Assembly: GCA_021234155.1 (NCBI GenBank)
Contig: JAJEKV010000050.1
Span: 8,796,548 to 8,860,547 of the forward strand
Length of the DNA stretch: 64,000 nucleotides
DNA from: Isoetes taiwanensis
Lineage: Eukaryota > Streptophyta > Lycopodiopsida > Isoetales > Isoetaceae
Direction of reading: 5' to 3'
In this document: one piece after another, positions 11,673 through 22,707 of the stretch
Position numbering within the stretch: position 1 is the stretch's first letter
How the letters are laid out: each line of letters begins with the position of its first letter
The notes under the pieces: generated by a model
Told to the model about the DNA's origin: nothing
Database searches by the model: none
Seen by the model: only the letters and a program-made list of their open reading frames with translations
Position numbers and translations under genes: made by a program

Positions 11673-11821
11673 AAAGGTCAAACGTAACTTGAACTTATAC
11701 CTAAATGGTGGGGCAAATGCATCCTAATTCTCTCTTCCTTTCTCTCACTAATTCTCGTTATGTTGAAATTAATATAGTCATGGCGGTGGCTCAACTATTA
11801 ACAGTCTAGGTCATTGTGGGT

Positions 11822-13416
11822 ATCTTTCTCCTGATCGGATATTTGAGGCACCATGCGCCTGCCCCTCCCACACCTGCAGGCATCGGTGCTCACTGGCATT
11901 ATATTTGGAGCCATCAAAATAATGTTTGGGATCAGTATATTCTGTAGGTACTTGAACACATAATCTGCGATTCATTATTATTATCATTTATACTTATCAA
12001 ATGTTTCTCCCATAAATTCTTTTGACCTAGATGGTATATCACTGATGGTTATCTCTGCGATTAATCGTAATCGCACTCCTAGGGAGGATGGCGAAGGTGA
12101 AAGTGAAGGTAAGTATATTTCTTTATACGCTTTACCCTCTAATTAGGTATGTAGGCTTACGCATGGAGTTTTGCTGTGTAGAGGAAAGGGACGAGTTTAG
12201 AGAAAATAGAAGGACAACTCTATGAGGTAGGGGTAATGGTGTCGATGCTTCGAGTAGCCAACCTCCGCTTGTCACTACAGCAACAGGTTTGGGTATTAAG
12301 ATAGGTCTTTTTTAAAGAAAAACGGATTGTTTTTTGCGTGTTATTTGTGGTTTGTACAGCTCCTCCATAGCTCCCCGCCTTCCTCGCAAACATGTCTCCC
12401 GCTCAAAGAGAACAAGTGCAAGCATATTTTGCCCCTTTTACACCGGTGCCGGTAAGGTAGCCTAGTCAGAATTTTCATTTCCTACGCCCCATCGATGTAG
12501 TGTTGACTATGGTTTTGACTATCGGCCTCCACATGCTCACGAGAATATCGAGGCGGGTAGATATAGTATGGACTCCCGCCCTAGGCATACAACAAGGATA
12601 CACTTTTCTAGTGCAAGGAACTTGGAGAGAGATTTCAATCGGTAAATATATCCAATAGGCACCAAACACTTCTTTGATTGCAGTATGTTAAAGATGCTCA
12701 TTCGCATTACTTCCCAGGTCAAGAGGTAGTTGAGCGACGGACTCACAGGGTTCAAAAGGGCGACAACGACATGAAACACCAGACTAAAAAGGTTCGGGAC
12801 CACAATGACAGCATGAATCACCTGACGAGAATTCTGGATCCCGACGACATCGTGTCATGGAAGGAGAACATCCGTTCCTCTTTGTTTTGGATACATAAGT
12901 CAGCGAAAATTTTAGTCCGACGGGCCATTAGGCCCCGAATCGCTCGGAATCTATCATAATGATAATGATTTTTCGCGAACGTTTTATGTAAACATATTAT
13001 TTAAGATGTCAGAATCAAATTATTAATAGTTTGCCATCTAAATTTGTTGTTTTATCCATTCTCTTCACTTAGAATAAATTGTAAGGTGCTTAAAAGTTTC
13101 CTCACGGGACGGGACGTGTATATTGATGATAGACATAAACACGCTTTATAGCCACCATTTATGCTCCAGGAATGCTCTTCCTAAAAAGGATGACGGGGGA
13201 AGTGTCTTTTACACTACATTGAGGGACGCGGTTTCAAACAATCTCTCTCGTTTATGGCCTCCGGGCGGTTTAGGGGAGTGGCCTGGCACTTATGATTACC
13301 GCGAAATAGAGAGCGTCAAAACAAAAATGAAAAAGTGTTTCCCAGAGATAGAGAAAGCGAAGACCTTTAACCGGAAGAAGCTTGTTTCGATGATCGGCGA
13401 GCTTCAACGAAAGGAG
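11822..13416 (+). pseudogene. Decayed multi-exon gene, unrecognised
   Basis: Candidate exons bounded by AG and GT sites are 11822-11946, 12031-12108, 12182-12286, 12360-12451, 12466-12641, 12684-12958 and 13170-13416. From 12031 to 12641 the splice phases agree across four exons: PREDGEGESE continues into ERDEFRENRRTTL, then PPLVTTA, MSPAQREQVQAYFAPFTPVP and FPTPHRCSVDYGFDYRPPH. Two stops interrupt this run, a TGA after RTTL and a TAG after APP; the first could come from CGA by CpG decay. The last exon carries SRLWPPGGLGEWPGTYDYRE and a Lys-rich helix. An earlier exon holds GAHWHYIWSHQNNVWDQYIL. I recognise no domain. The opposed gene at 9790-10680 may belong to the same old transposon. Confidence 0.5.
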
Positions 13417-13479
13417 GTACATGACCTAGTCATAGACTTTTTTTTATTATTTTTTATTTTGTACTGATCTATCGATTTA

Positions 13480-14190
13480 TATCAAAGGCATGGAGTAATT
13501 GGGAAATTGAAGTCGGATGCCAAAAATTTTGGAGGTGATTGGTCAAAGGTCCCTAAACCACTTAATCTCCATGCAAATTCTTGTGACCAAAGCATCTGTC
13601 ATAAAACATGGGTCTATGTAAAAACCACTTAGTCTCCATTTTGCCACATGCTCCAATTATATATCGTCACTGGCAATGTTTCATTTCCAGGAATCTCCAT
13701 CTACTTACATTCTGGCTTTGATCTACACAAAAGAGAGGATCTCTAGGAACTATGGTTGGATCAGAGAACGCTTTCCTATTGTGTGACATTTTAACACAAG
13801 TTCAAATTCCAAACCTAAAGCAAAAGAAACTTAAGAACTACGACAAAAGCATAAGGAATTGAGAGCTCCAAATAGATGATATGCTTCTACTGCCATACCG
13901 ATGTAGCAGAGTGAGGCAAAGCCACTGCGGGCAGATCCTTTTATATTCTCGCCACTAAGGGCAGATGCTTCTCCATTCTCTTCCACTACGTGCAAATTAC
14001 TTGCAACAGCAGGTTCAAGCCATCAGCATATACCCAAATATGCGCAAGGGTTTTCCCTTTAAGGGCAACCCAAAAACAAACAAAGTGCTAAGGCAAGGAT
14101 TGTAGTTTGCCTTGCCCTTTAAATGGTCTATATTTGGAGCTTTGTGATAAATAAACATTTGATAACATGTTGATTGTCATTTCTTGGTTA
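13480..14190. other. Unassigned intergenic DNA
   Basis: No gene or element is recognised here. A possible further exon fragment, GVIGKLKSDAKNFGGDWSKV, starts near 13490. Confidence 0.4.
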
Positions 14191-14191
14191 G

Positions 14192-14468
14192 GATGGAAAA
14201 CAGGTCATCATTTTAGGCTTCATCATTTTAGGCTGCTCAAGGCTTCATTGAGCATCTCTTATGCCTCCCTTATATATGTACCCACTCTTCTTATTTTTAA
14301 GGTTCATCGCTAAAGTTCTCATTTAAGAATTCAATCTTGAAGGGTTTGATGGAAAATTGGTCATCCTTTAGGTTGTTCAAGGCTTTATTAAGCATCTCTT
14401 ATGACCCTATCCACTCTTCTTATCATTTTTAAGGTCGCTTTCTAGAGTTCTCATATAAGAATCCAATT
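14192..14468 (+). repeat. ~155-bp tandem duplication
   Basis: Copies 14192-14334 and 14348-14468 share GATGGAAAA, AAGGCTTYATTRAGCATC, CCCACTCTTCTTAT and GAGTTCTCATWTAAGAAT-like stretches, with small indels. Confidence 0.8.
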
Positions 14469-14596
14469 GACCGATTGCTTAGTATATCTTTGACTTGATT
14501 GAAGGGGGCAACCCTTGAGCGAATTGGACGTAAAAACCAGTAACGCCATGCCATGTGACACTGTTTCAAACAATGAATGTAAGTAAAAAAAAATTG

Positions 14597-14797
14597 AATT
14601 CTCAGGATTTACCCCACATTATGCATTCCAAAGGCTTTTAGTTGCTCCAGAATGCTTCCTAAGTGTTTCCACATTACAAGAATGGCATTCTACATTCTAC
14701 CTTCTCAGGATTTACCCCACATTCTACATTTGAAGGCTTTTACCTGTTCCAAAATGCTTCCTAAGTGTTTCCACGTTACAACAAGAATGTATTCAAT
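14597..14797 (+). repeat. ~105-bp tandem duplication
   Basis: Copies 14597-14692 and 14702-14797 both contain TCTCAGGATTTACCCCACAT and ATGCTTCCTAAGTGTTTCCA followed by a GTTACA-like end. Confidence 0.85.
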
Positions 14798-14850
14798 CTA
14801 CTTGCCATTCTTGGAGCCCTGTTGACATCCCAAGAATGGCAAGTAGATTG
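14794..14850. other. Perfect 21-bp inverted repeat (hairpin)
   Basis: Arms 14794-14814 and 14830-14850 are exact reverse complements around a 15-base loop. Outside the arms, AACAAGAATG pairs imperfectly with CATTCCTGTT, extending the stem. It could be a small foldback element or a small-RNA precursor. No known miRNA is recognised. Confidence 0.85.
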
Positions 14851-15704
14851 CCATTCCTGTTCTAGTCTTGTTACTTGACGAGGAGAAAATTTGATCTTGC
14901 TCCTACACATGGGATGCACTAAGTGGATGAGAACATTCCTCCATCAGGAACAACCAATCCTACTTAGGTCTTCCTCTTAAATTACCTAAAATGTTTTCCA
15001 GGCTCTCTTTTCTTCCTTTTTTTCAATCCACTGAAAGTTTCTGTTTCGAATTTCAAAATCAAAATCTTTCTTTTTTCGTTATTTCCTTATCCTCCTTTTT
15101 TTTTCAGAATCTAATGGAAGTTTCTTCTGTTTCGAAATTCAAAAATCAAAGAGTTTTTTCTTTCTTTTTATGAACCCGTCTGTGACTTCAAATTTGCGAT
15201 ACATAAAAGGGACAAATTTGTAACCAAGATGGCCACTTAAGAGCTGGCCATCATACAATGGCTTCCATGGTTCAAAGGGTTGGCTGCTTTTTGTTTACCT
15301 CTGCATCAATGCATAATTAGCATTAACTGGAGCATGCCCACCCTCTCTATCTGTTACCCATCTATGCCATTCACATATGCTCCCCCAAAATTAATCAGTC
15401 GATCCAATTTTCCATTCCATCCAATCTTTATTTGCTCCGAGTGGACAACCCAAAAAATTTTGAATCCTTATGCATAAACCCATCCTTTTTAACTTCGGCA
15501 AGAACCATAGAAGCGCAGCATTAACTGGTAGAAACTACTCCACCCAAGCAAAAAGTATACTCGTACCTCTAGATTCAAGGTGAAGATGCCAACGGAGCTT
15601 GGACTCCATAGCATTTAAAAATCTAAGGACAGACAAAGATAAGAGACTACCTCCTTGTCACCAATATCTACACAAGATAAAAAACAACCTTACAATATAT
15701 CCCG
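14851..15704. other. Unassigned intergenic DNA
   Basis: T-rich and AT-rich stretches. Short open frames here, such as 14991-15173, are Phe/Ser-rich by-products of T-runs. I see no feature. Confidence 0.5.
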
Positions 15705-15705
15705 T

Positions 15706-15753
15706 TGAACATCTCCAAATCGTCATAATTGAACATCTCCAAATCGTCATAAG
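15706..15753 (+). repeat. 24-bp direct duplication
   Basis: TTGAACATCTCCAAATCGTC followed by ATAA occurs twice in a row. Confidence 0.9.
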
Positions 15754-15904
15754 ATTTATATTCTCTGCAATATCTAAACAAAATAAAGGACGAGCTTGAA
15801 ATATGCCCGACATTTCCAATCTTCTGTATTCTTAAAATTTTTTTAATATGAAATAAGCAAACATAGTATTAACATCACAGAGCATGCATCCATAACTATA
15901 CAAG

Positions 15905-16800
15905 TTCTTGCCCTCAGCTCTCATAGCTAAACTTCAGCAGTGGCAAGGCATGAGCATTTCCATTGGCCCACTGTTAAGGGATGGATAACAAGAGGAGTTA
16001 CGAATGAAGAAAGACCGCTTGTTTTTTGAACTGCTGTCTAGACCACAAGAAGAGTTATGGATGAAAAACAGGTAGATTGTCTTCTAGAGGAAAAGGCAAA
16101 CTTGAAAGGACACATAAGCCCATGGAAATGCCCACAGCTACTTTCAGAAACATTGTTACATCATTGGGCAGCAACCTAAATTATAACGCATATCCACACA
16201 ATGTAATATTCAACAATAGAGAACTGTCACACACTAAAAAGATGCGAACTAAAAAGAATTTCTTCCAAAATCAGGAATTAAAGATGACCACCATATGAAC
16301 ATGAAAGTGGACAATGCCACAAGGAACACAGAGTCTTTATAGCACTGTCAATGGACACACCTTATCACTTTGCTGTCTGCTTTAAGTCACAACTCAGTTC
16401 TCTCTTATTTGACTACAAAATAAGCACATCACAAATGCCAAGTTCAATATGAAAAGTACACATTTTGAAGACTATTGCTTCTCAAAGCTCTAAAAGTGTG
16501 TCTTTATACGTACATAAAACAGATGCAACATACTTGCCCTCAGCTCTCATAGCTAAACTTCAACAGTAGCAAGATGCGAGCATTTCCATGGCACCATTGG
16601 GAAAAGAATGAGTAACTGACAAGAAAAGTTATGACAACAAATTTGTTCATTTCTGGACTGTGTAACTGTCAAGAGTTGCAAAAAGATAGATAGATAGATA
16701 AAAGATAGATAGATAGATAAGTAGTACTTTTTACGTCCATGGAAATGCCCGCAGCTACATTTGTCAGAAACATTGTTACATCATTGGGCAGAAGCCTAAT
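15905..16800 (+). repeat. ~620-bp spaced direct duplication
   Basis: GCCCTCAGCTCTCATAGCTA starts both 15909 and 16531. CCATGGAAATGCCC and GAAACATTGTTACATCATTG also recur at about 16118 and 16738. This gives two diverged copies in direct orientation. No coding content is recognised. Confidence 0.8.
16685..16722 (+). repeat. (GATA)n microsatellite
   Basis: Two runs of GATA are separated by AAA, close to the second copy of the 620-bp duplication. Confidence 0.9.
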
Positions 16801-17559
16801 ATTTAAGTGCTATTCTTTTGAATAACACATTCCCTCATGCACAAGCATAATTTTTCAAGTCTCATTAGTACAACAGAAAAGAATACACATAATACAGTCA
16901 ATATAATACAACCATTAGTACGGGAAACATATAGGTAACCAACCAATCAATCGAAAAATGAGCGCACCTGAAAACTGGGCTATCCCCAATTCTGAGGGTT
17001 CCCAAGCTCCTCTCTAAAGCATTCAAGAAAAGCATCATGTACTCTTTCTTGACTGGTAAATTCTCAGTAGTTCACTAGTTCTTGACTGCCCTAATCTGCA
17101 CATGTACATAATACTCGATATCAAGACTACATTATATCAAAAGTAAACTAATAATCTTAATTCGTAATACGATAATCCGTCAAGCAAACGGAACCTAATG
17201 AATCGATATCTGCTATCTCTAATCAGAGCTAGTTTTGCAAATCAGGATTTTAAACTGAAAGTTCTGCAGGTCAAGAGGAGCTTACGAAGGCATCGGGCCC
17301 GAAGAGTTCAAGAAATCGAACTTCGCATTTTCGTTTGGGTAGTCATCTGCGCTGGTTGCGGCGGCGGAAGCAGCCGCCCTGCCCTAAAATCATGAACCCT
17401 AATGCATGCAACATTTACAATCACGTCTTTTATTTCTTGTTTATTCTCTCAACCTAACGCGTAAGCAACTCAGTAAATAGCACGTGGCCATTGTAATAGG
17501 AATACACGTGGCATGCATGCACATATTCTGTTTTTCTGAAACTCTGGAAATTTTTTGGG

Positions 17560-18060
17560 CATAATCAAATGGGAGCTCTAGTGCATTCCCAGCCCTAGGA
17601 TCTGCAAAGATTCCCGTGGATATGCCCTTTGGGAGCATCAGGGCCCTACACTTAACTGTGGGATAGGTCAAACGCTTAGGGGATTTGACAGCCATTGAAT
17701 GTAAATCCAATACATGGTTGACTCTAGAATAGAAGTAAGCTTAACTTAGAATGGAATCCCGTGAACATAGAGAAACACCATAGAAAGCAAGGAAGGGATA
17801 AGGATGCTATATTAGCATCCAGCAGCAAGCAGCCTGTGCCACGAGATTGAAGGCCACAAAAAGGTTTGCCTACATTCTGTCTGCGCCTTTCCATGGCTGG
17901 GAATCGAGATGCCAATGCCATAGTCCGCCACCTGCAAGTACAATGAAAGAACTGGCTATGGGATTCGAACCCCCTACGCAATGCGCAGCTCCAAGTAGTC
18001 TGGCCGCCCAAAAAGGGCAGGGGCTATTCCCATGCATAGCAGATGCAAGCACGTAATGAT
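17560..18060 (-). repeat. tRNA-like dispersed repeat, copy 1 (SINE candidate)
   Basis: The minus strand contains GGGGGTTCGAATCCCATAG, a B-box and T-arm look-alike, preceded by GGGCGGCCAGACTACTTGG. Outer parts (GTGCATTCCCAGCC, GGTCAAACGCTTAG) match the copy at 19266-19745. The box spacing is shorter than in a tRNA and no cloverleaf forms. It is a SINE candidate rather than a tRNA gene. Confidence 0.45.
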
Positions 18061-18140
18061 TTTCCCTTAGTTTTCCAAGTCTTTCTTCCACAAGACAATC
18101 AAAACACCATTTTCGCATATGTTTAATCAATGAGGCTTTG

Positions 18141-18710
18141 TGTTGCAGTTTTTTTCATGGCCGCCTTAGAAATGCCACCGGGTGGCCTAGAAACGTTCAA
18201 AAGGCTAGTTGCTGCCTAGGGGCAGTGTTGAGGAACATTTAAATGGCATTTCTCTCTTATGTCAAGTAGGCATTTAAATTAAATGTTACTCGAACATCTA
18301 TTATTTAGAGAACCATTGATTTGAGGGGTCCGCGTGGCAGAACCCCATTGTTTAGGGTGATCCAAAAGGGAAAATCCCCTTTCTCCTTCGCGAGACAGTC
18401 TAGGATTATCGAATTTGATCCGACAGGCCGGATCTATTGATAGGAGGCTATTTGAAGCCAGGGAAAAAGGCTGGGGCTTCGATTTTCCTAATCTTAGTCA
18501 TAACAGCAGTATATAAAGGAAAGAAGGACGTTTCAGAAAGTACAGTTGTTCTTGGAGCAAAGCTTTTTAGGTTCCCTTGGACATCAATTCCCCTTGACTT
18601 CTTATATCATGTTGTGTGCTTTCCTTTTAGATTGATCAGGAAACAATCTAGTTGCTTTGGGGTTGCTTCATAGCTTGTTGATAGGATCATGTCTCCATGA
18701 ATTTATTTCA
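18141..18710 (+). mobile_element. LTR copy 1 (5-prime-like, with TATA box)
   Basis: It begins TGTTGCAGTTTTTTTCATGG. From 18141 to about 18420 it matches 22437-22707 at high identity (e.g. AAATGCCACCGGGTGGCCTA, TTGATTTGAGGGGTCCGCG). A TATA-like ATATAAAGG sits at 18511, where an LTR promoter is expected. The right edge is not fixed by a primer-binding site. It may be the 5-prime LTR of a decayed element ending at 22.7 kb, or a solo LTR. Confidence 0.65.
18511..18519 (+). promoter_or_regulatory. TATA-like box within LTR copy 1
   Basis: ATATAAAGG lies about 370 bp into the LTR and 200 bp before its probable end. The spacing fits a retrotransposon promoter. Confidence 0.4.
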
Positions 18711-19265
18711 TGGAAGTTGGTCAAAAAAAGTTATTTGAGATTGAGATTTGAATGCTTCATCAAGTTCGTAGAGTGCTGTTAAGATCAAAACAACCAGCAA
18801 GCTTTCTTTGTGTGAGTTCTGAGCGGAGTAACTGCTCAAGAACGATACGTGGTTGAAGCCAAGTGGGTCTTTTTGCACTAAGAAGATTAAGGCTTCGTTG
18901 TACATTGCTGTGCTTGGTCTCTTATTAGAGCCAAGCTTTAATCCTAAATGTCTGTCTTAGAGTATTGAGAATTGATGGAGCAGTTCTTCAAGCCCCCAGG
19001 TGACTGAATTTGGGTATATCTGGGAAAGCTCCATTTGATCTGTAAATTGTCGAGCGGGTACCTCAGGGACCGAATTAGATATGCTGGCCAAATCTCGGAA
19101 GATTTGGTGAAGGCATCGATTTGCTGCAACTAGAGATCATGTTGCCGAATTTGCTTCGTTGAAGTTTTTTTGGGCTTCTGGTCGATCATGACTGCTGTGA
19201 TATCAGCCATGTCTATTTTATAAATGGTTTAAAGTGTATTTAAGCTGTATAACTTAACTTATATT

Positions 19266-19745
19266 ATGGCTGATGGCTTCTCTAGTGCATTCCCAGCCAC
19301 AGGATGCAAGAATATTCCCTCGGATATTCCCTCTAGGAGCATTGCAGCCGTACACGTTATTCAGAGATGGGGTCAAACGCTTAGTTGGCCCTATTCTTTA
19401 GGGCCCTTGACAACCATTGCACAAGCTATTAGTATTGCATTGACCCCAGATTAGAAGAGAGCCTGAAATAGGCAGCAACCTGAAAATAGAATAAAGGCTA
19501 AGATAAGCTTTCTATGCTTGCTACCACAAACTTGAGGCACACGTTTGCAGCCAGCAAAGAAGGCTGCACCAACATAAGTCCCTACCTTCTACTGCGTCCA
19601 TCAGCCTGCTGCAAGTACAAGTGAAATGAGGAAACAGACTGGGGGATTCGAACCCCCTGCGCAATGCGCAGCTCCAAGCCATCTGCCCGCCCTTAAAGGG
19701 CAGGGGCTATTCCCATGCACATGCACAAGCAATCACACCATGCTT
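19266..19745 (-). repeat. tRNA-like dispersed repeat, copy 2 (SINE candidate)
   Basis: The minus strand reads GGGGGTTCGAATCCCCCAG after TGGCTTGGAGC, which looks like a box A, about 25 bases apart. The left part (CTAGTGCATTCCCAGCC, GGTCAAACGCTTAG) matches copy 1. It shares AATAGCCCCTGCCC upstream of the boxes with copy 1. Confidence 0.45.
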
Positions 19746-19807
19746 TTCCCTTTATTTTTTCAGTTTTTCAGTTCTTTTTTCCACATTCAATCACATGAAG
19801 CCACAGA

Positions 19808-19891
19808 AGCACACAAATCTGGTTTTTCCCATCAAAGCACACAAATCTGGTTTTTCCAATCAAAGCACACAAATCTGGTTTTTCCAATCAA
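19808..19891 (+). repeat. 28-bp tandem repeat, three copies
   Basis: AGCACACAAATCTGGTTTTT followed by CCMATCAA occurs three times in a row with one substitution. Confidence 0.9.
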
Positions 19892-22436
19892 ACACAAACT
19901 TTTTTTCCCGACCTGCAGTCCATTTCCACATCCCTTTTGCATTTTTCATAGCACCTGTCACACAAAGTAGACAGACACAAGAAGGGAGCTATTTATCACA
20001 GGAATAGGGCTTAAGGAAAACATCAACAATATGCTAATTCAAGAATTTGATATGCACCTAGACCTCGGGCCCGGCCTGTTAGAAATATACAGGAAAATAA
20101 GACAAGAAACCTGCTTTCTTTACTTCCCCTAACTGAACTCCATATTCATGCCATCGCCCTACCTTATCCACATCTCGGCCGGCCCTGGATTTGGTGTCTG
20201 CTCCAGCATCGTCATGAGATGAAATAACAATAGTAGTTAACCCAACAAATCGGTCTGCATCAGGATCTTCCCTTTCTATCCCCAATTCAGCTGGAGCCGC
20301 ATCTGCACGCCTGTCCTTTTCTTCCCGCTTCATCAGCTCCCGCTAAACCTAACCTACTAAATCTAACCTAAGTACTAAATCTAACCCAATGGAAAAAACT
20401 AGAAATCGTAAAGATTCTTTTAGGCCCTATTTATATACACATTTTTCTACAATACACCCCATAAACCATTGAAACCTTATGTTATAAACATACGGTTTCA
20501 TGAACTAGCAAACCTTATACTTGGAACCATTACCACATTACTAGTTGGGCTAGTAGTTGTCTAGGCCAAGGGCAGTACCGGGTACTGCAAGTGCTTATAG
20601 GTTTTTGTACCCTTAACGTTTATAAGTTGATAACTTATAATATTACCCAAGCTGGTTGAGCTAATTATATTAAAAGGGCCTAGGGAGCCCTTTCATGCAA
20701 TACTTGATATACTAGGTGTGCAGTTTTGGCAAGACCGGTGTTCTTGACCAGTAGCAGCCTTAATCTGGGATTAGAGTGAGGCTACAATTCCAACACTCCG
20801 GGGGGAGTATTGACAAACGGCAGTTTCGTCGTTGGGAGCCTAGGGCTCAAGTGGTAGGTAAGATTTTAGTCTAGGTCTAGATTGGTTACTTGGTGAATGG
20901 ATGCAATCAAGTTAAGATTGTTTCATCAAGAAAATAAATTGTTTGTGTTATTCTCAGTCAGGTAAAGCATGTAAATCGAGTGTATAGGCGCCCTATTGGT
21001 ATACAAGTTGATGCTTTGTTCCATAGAAATGGAATAGGTTATGTAACCACGACATAGGTTGTAGAGATCAACTTGTTATGAGGCTACCCATGGTTCTTTC
21101 CGAAAAGAACATAAGATAGCATGTTATTATGCTTTACAAATTGAAAAGGTACATATTATTAGTCCATAACGTTGATTTAAGCTGGGCTTAAAGTTGAACA
21201 AAACGGACTGATAATGTGTCTAGGGCAGTGGGATTAATATATTATAAATCGCCAATTCCACTATCTATTTTGCAATTCCACAATTAGAGTTCATTATGGC
21301 AATTCAATGAGGTGCATGTTGTCCACTTCCTTCTCGGGGAAATGATTACCCAATTGCACATTCGGAGATGTAATATGCACTTCTATAAATATCGACTTAT
21401 AGATTGTTCCAGTTAAGTGTCATTTCTAAACAAGAGTTTGCTTGAAAGGCTGAATCTCTCCGTGGGAGGAAAGGTTTTATGACATCAGTAATGAGCACAT
21501 TGTGAAAGATTGGAATTCAACCTAAGAGTGTCTTGGGGTTGCAGAAAATTCTTAATCTTCGACTACTTCGTTGATGGAATTTTTTACTTAGGATCAAGAA
21601 TTGAATGAGTTAGAGCTCAATGGAAAGCTATTGGCGTGGTCAAAGGCTGTTGTTAGCAATGCCGCTTCAAGGGTTGGGACTTGAATTAAGGATTGCTAAT
21701 AAAACTAATTTTATGAGTGACTCCTTAGGGTTGTTTGGGGGAAAAATCGTGACAGGAATAGGTTTGTTGTCAAACTGTACAAATACAAATATATATCATG
21801 GGAGAAAGAAATATATACACGTATCAGGTAAGTGCCCAATGACCGAGCTGATCTCAGCGATCCGTGATCTCTTGAAGGTGTGATCTCAACCTCCTCACCA
21901 AGCTCGTGCTCAGCATCTCATGCAGGGGCTGGCCAAGACAGACCAACTCAACATAACGTATTCGAATGTCATCATATGTCAGACAAAATGGACCTGGAAC
22001 CATTAGGTTTCTATGAATTGACATGGCAACCATGATTGGCTAGGTCAATCTGAAGGTAAATATACCAAGAATGCAAGTATAACTTTTTCTTTTCTTGCAA
22101 AGGCAAGGGTTCTTGTTCTGGTGGCTAATCAAAGATTTGGCTTGGATTTGGTTCTGGTTTCCCCAAGAATATCTATTGACGAGTAGTGCTCGATGCATTA
22201 TGGCTAAGACTGATGATCTAAATTCGCTTCTTATTGTTGTTGCGACTTTGGAGTGCAAGAAGGTTTAGCAAGTTGTATTCGCAAATGTGGAGCTCATGCC
22301 TTGTTCCAAGTGATGAACATTTATGAGCTAAGCATGGTGCTTCTTGGTATTGCTTTCGTATAATGTCATTTTACCTTTTAAGTCTCTTGACCTTGAGGAC
22401 AAGGTCCTATGAGGAGGGGAGGAAATTGTTACAGTT

Positions 22437-22707
22437 TTTTTTATGATCGCCTTAGAAATGCCACCGGGTGGCCTAGAAACTTTCAAAAGGCTAGTTCTGC
22501 CTAGGGGCAGTGTTGAAGGATATTTAAATGGCATTTCTCTCGTATGTTAAGTGGGCATTTAATTTAAATGTTAATGAAACATCTATTATTTAGAAGAACC
22601 ATTGATTTGAGGGGTCCGCGAGGCGGAACCCCATTGGTTGGGGTGATCCAAAAGGGAAAATCCCCTTTCTCCTTCGCGAAAGAGTCCGGGACTGTCATAT
22701 TTGATCC
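22437..22707 (+). mobile_element. LTR copy 2 (3-prime-like, truncated)
   Basis: It begins TGTTACAG directly after a purine-rich tract and matches copy 1 through GAAAATCCCCTTTCTCCTTC and TTTGATCCG. Similarity stops near 22707, where T-rich DNA begins. Copy 1 continues for about 280 bp more, so this copy is truncated. Confidence 0.65.

Larger units (their letters stand above)
10690..11810. other. Unassigned, includes dispersed repeats
   Basis: No gene is recognised. It includes 11455-11580, which matches 43013-43140, and 11598-11672, which matches 8172-8238. A 93-codon minus-strand open stretch at 11363-11082 has low-complexity SRSHRRSRS content and is not convincing. Confidence 0.4.
16980..20333 (-). 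pseudogene. Three-exon gene relic, unrecognised product
   Basis: Exon 1 (20333-20163) runs from ATG through 57 codons to an AAG|GTAGGG donor. It is hydrophilic: KREEKDRRADAAPAELG, then RFVGLTTIVISSHDDAG. Exon 2 (17383-17286) follows a TTTTAG acceptor, is phase-compatible, and encodes ADDYPNENAKFDFLNSSGPM before TTC|GTAAGC. Exon 3 (17095-16980) follows TGTGCAG. Its start frame reads GQSRTSELLRIYQ, but the credible ending QERVHDAFLECFREELGNPQ and stop lie in another frame, so it is broken or mis-sequenced by one base. The matching phase of exons 1 and 2 supports one gene. Intron 1 (2.8 kb) holds an LTR copy and two tRNA-like repeats. I do not recognise the family. Confidence 0.45.
18711..22436 (+). 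mobile_element. Presumed decayed interior between two LTR copies
   Basis: Little is readable. Immediately before the second LTR, SLDLEDKVL and a stop appear near 22380-22413, followed by GAGGAGGGGAGGAAATTG, a purine-rich tract directly before the LTR. An LEDKV-like end and a purine tract are typical of Ty3/Gypsy pol ends. A second purine tract, CCGGGGGGAGTATTG, sits at 20798. The stretch also contains the minus-strand exon-like sequence at 20163-20333 and a tRNA-like repeat, so it is either mosaic or the two LTRs belong to different insertions. Confidence 0.35.

Noticed and set aside
17940-18025. Functional tRNA gene
   Set aside because: A B box is present, but box spacing is too short and no acceptor stem or anticodon arm can be drawn.
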